Origin: Gigaspora rosea
Lineage: Eukaryota > Glomeromycota > Glomeromycetes > Diversisporales > Gigasporaceae
DNA length: 64,000 bases
Assembly: GCA_003550325.1 (NCBI GenBank)
Contig: QKWP01001907.1
Span: forward strand, 1 to 64,000
Direction of reading: 5' to 3'
Part shown: positions 62,093 to 64,000 of the stretch, piece after piece
Numbering within the stretch: the stretch's first letter is position 1
Layout of the letters: every line of letters begins with the position of its first letter
The notes under the pieces: generated by a model
Seen by the model: only the letters and a program-made list of their open reading frames with translations
Databases searched by the model: none
Told to the model about the DNA's origin: nothing
Translations under genes and position numbers: made by a program

Positions 62093-62364
62093 CAGTGTTG
62101 TCATGGGACACAGACACGGATGGCGGACAGTCCGGAACGGGACGTCCGTGACATGTCCGCCTGGAATTTTTTTTGTCCCGGACATTTTGAGACTCAACAC
62201 GTGATTATCTACCAATAAAATTCGTATAATTCCACAATTTGATTGGTTTTACCCGGCAAACATGTATCATGTTGGGACATTATTGCGGACATGTCCCAGA
62301 CGTCCCGTCCCGGACTGTCTGCGTCCCTGAAAAATCAGCAGGACAATCTCCGTGTACAACACTG
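62093..62364. mobile_element. 272-bp hAT MITE, copy 2
   Basis: Same length and closely similar sequence to 11040-11311 (CAGTGTTGTCATGGGACA...GTACAACACTG). The flanks ACTCACGG and ACTCATAG agree at 6 of 8. It sits 40 bp inside the hAT element 62053-63303. Confidence 0.88.
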
Positions 62365-62764
62365 ACTCATAGTACTACGTCTATGATGTAGGTGACGTAC
62401 TACCTTCAGCATCACATTGATGTATAGTAATGACATGACGTTTGACGTTTGCCACTTGCCGCAATGCTGTAGCAGGTGCCGCATGCCGTAGGTAATGTAT
62501 GCCATATGCCGTAGAAGGTAATGTATAACTAATTTTACTGCTGCATCTCATCTTTTATAAGATTAGTTGGCAGCACTAAGCTAGTATTAATGCTCCGCAG
62601 GTTCGATCTGAGGTCTGAATCCGAATCGTTTGAGCGACTCGGGTCACATAAAAATGCTAAATTTTTTGGACACTATAGCTTACTACTTGCTACGGCATTA
62701 TGGCATATGTATATAGTATTATTCCATTATTTTCTTTTTGGGCATAGTATGAGAATTATCGTCA

Positions 62765-62890
62765 TGGCATAGGGAGCCCTTGACTCCCTGAGGGAGTTAA
62801 AGACTATTATTAGTGGGAGTTAATAGCTTCCGGAAGGAGTTAAAGACTCCCAGAGGAAGTAAAAGACTCTCAGTAGGAGTTTAAGACTCC
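62765..62890. repeat. Minisatellite GGGAGTTAAAGACTCCC
   Basis: About five degenerate 22-26-bp units (GGAGTTAAAGACTCCCAGAG and variants), each nearly palindromic. It is followed by TATATAAAGGGTGAATTAC and AATAAAAAG, which could be TATA and poly-A signals of an LTR fragment, though no second copy is present. Confidence 0.7.
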
Positions 62891-64000
62891 AGATTAAACT
62901 CACAAATATATAAAGGGTGAATTACAGCTTATGAAGGAAGGAAGAGAGTTAACAATTGTAAATGGTATTAGTATTGTTGTAATCATTTGATGTATTGATT
63001 TATATTAATAAAAAGAAACCTTATAGCCCGTAATATGTGTGTTAATTTATTGCTTTAAACCATTTAACCTTAAATACTATTTGTTCACAATCGAAGCTAA
63101 ATTGGTTCAAACCTTATAAAGCTCTCATCGATCGTAACAACGGATACGTCACCTGTTATAGCATACGTCACTTATAAGGCATACGTCACTTGCTATGGTA
63201 TTACGGCAAACATCACCTTCAACGTCTATGTCAATGTGACGCATTTGCCATGACGTTTGATGTGAGGTAGTTACCCTCTACTTGAGAAAAGTTCGCAGTT
63301 TTAGTACTAATCAAAAATGCTATTAATAGCTTGTTTAGGTTGGAAGTTAGAGTTTGACATCATTTTTCAAAGGCATGATTAATTTGTTGTTGAAGAAGAA
63401 GAGAGTATTTTACTGGTATACATAATAGACTTGTTTCCAGACTTTATAGGCATGTTGAAGCCAGGATTGAGTACTAATAGTATCAAGTGATAAAAGAGGA
63501 TCCAGATTGGCTTTAGTGTAGGAATTAATGGAAAGAATATGTGAGTTAATATGTGGAAGGTATAGTTTTGAGGTATTTTTAATCTTTTTAATAAGGTGGC
63601 CAAGTTTTTTGAGTCCAGTATAAAGAGCAGTACAGTGTGGTGCATATTTATAGTTATAGCTACATTTGCAAGATATTTTGTTTGCAATTAATTGGATTGC
63701 TGCTTGTAAAATAAAGTGTTGAATTTTGTGCCAAGTAGTGTCAATATTTTCATAAGTATTTACAGAATAGAGTATATTGTGCTGCAAAAATAACTGGGTA
63801 ATACACTCTGAAAACTCTGTCCATTGGTCTGTTGACATAGATTTGTAGTTAAACATTCTTCGACTAACACTAGTATGCATACGAGAAGGTTTGCTATAAG
63901 CATTAGGAAATGTCCAGGAAGAAAAAAGAATAGAATGATCACTAAGAGAGCTACTAAGAGTACTAGTCTAACTATTATCAGGGTCATATGAAAGAATAAA

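Larger units (their letters stand above)
62053..63303. mobile_element. 1.25-kb hAT element inside the LINE
   Basis: The ends TAAAGTTGCGAACTTATCTC and the complement of TAAAACTGCGAACTTTTCTC, followed by GGTAGTTAC on both sides, are inverted repeats. The flanks GTACCGAT (62045-62052) and GTACTAAT (63304-63311) match at 6 of 8. Removing it joins the linker and RT parts of the LINE. The interior has ACGTCACTT/GTGACG subterminal repeats, a MITE (62093-62364) and a minisatellite. No transposase was seen. Confidence 0.75.
58059..64000 (-). mobile_element. LINE (non-LTR retrotransposon), decayed, 5' end outside the window
   Basis: A minus-strand element with, in order from the right: the endonuclease C-terminal SDHSI motif (63945-63932), a linker (63880-63410), reverse transcriptase (about 62030-60900), a long C-terminal part, RNase H (about 59560-59130) and a CHLC...H...C zinc knuckle (about 58820-58780). 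A T tract at 58045-58058 is the probable poly-A tail. A hAT element at 62053-63303 splits it. The 5' part, with the endonuclease catalytic residues, is beyond 64000. Confidence 0.88.
58231..64000 (-). pseudogene. LINE polyprotein remnant: EN-RT-RNase H
   Basis: Longest open part is 61414-60038 (458 codons: DSVNFTLFKHSLTCLNLP, TAPYQVQNSIDQSETITIFL, then AYMDNTLWIA). The reverse transcriptase box is YMDN at about 61089-61078; the second catalytic Asp is lost, so the enzyme would be dead. Upstream SKACGPTGISYEMIKHLG (about 61800) and NLTRPISLIEHI carry stops. RNase H keeps its acids: TDGS (59544-59533), FKAELVAV, TDSQSV, and NKADQLAR at its end. Frameshifts and stops at many points rule out translation. 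The long RT with C-terminal RNase H fits I/Tad-like LINE lineages; I cannot assign it further. Confidence 0.85.

Overview
This is a window of nuclear DNA from a very AT-rich, intron-rich fungus. The combination of a BTB-BACK-TLDc protein, a two-kinase hybrid histidine kinase, an OPT-family transporter, very short GT-AG introns and dense layers of transposons fits an arbuscular mycorrhizal fungus of the Rhizophagus irregularis type. The species is an inference from sequence character; no database search was possible.

Only three ordinary host genes are visible, all on the + strand. They are a BTB/TLDc protein (19100-20700, two exons, intact), an OPT oligopeptide-transporter-like gene (24438-28435, 17 exons, broken by a 183-bp MITE and two single-base frameshifts) and a hybrid histidine kinase (43316-48895, 18 exons, frame consistent throughout, about 1381 aa). 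The exon chains were built by hand from GT-AG phases and protein continuity. There is no sign that the three genes work as a cluster.

Nearly everything else is mobile DNA, much of it nested and datable by insertion order. Region 1-9712 is a decayed autonomous Helitron on the - strand (Rep plus PIF1-like helicase). It is split by a Tc1/mariner derivative (2554-3518) and by a complete non-autonomous Helitron (6303-9000). Region 10160-15420 is a decayed transposon-like gene split by a hAT MITE (11040-11311) and by a nearly complete Tigger/pogo element (11819-14575). Region 15943-18014 is a 2.1-kb non-autonomous TA-flanked element filled with palindromic units and containing an assembly N. Region 18274-42603 holds LTR-like fragments, MITEs, a long foldback element and a hAT element with ATGCGCAT arrays, around the first two genes.

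Region 49589-55860 is a 6.3-kb hAT-type insertion with a perfect 8-bp target duplication. It contains a 3.3-kb Helitron (51905-55241), which contains a 538-bp hAT MITE (54377-54914), which contains a further inverted-repeat element. Region 56271-57250 is a 980-bp, comparatively GC-rich SINE-like retroelement with a tRNA-like head, poly-A tail and 15-bp target duplication. Region 58059-64000 is a decayed LINE on the - strand (endonuclease end, reverse transcriptase, RNase H, zinc knuckle), itself split by a 1.25-kb hAT element carrying a second copy of the 272-bp hAT MITE.

No rRNA, canonical tRNA, CRISPR or operon structure was seen.
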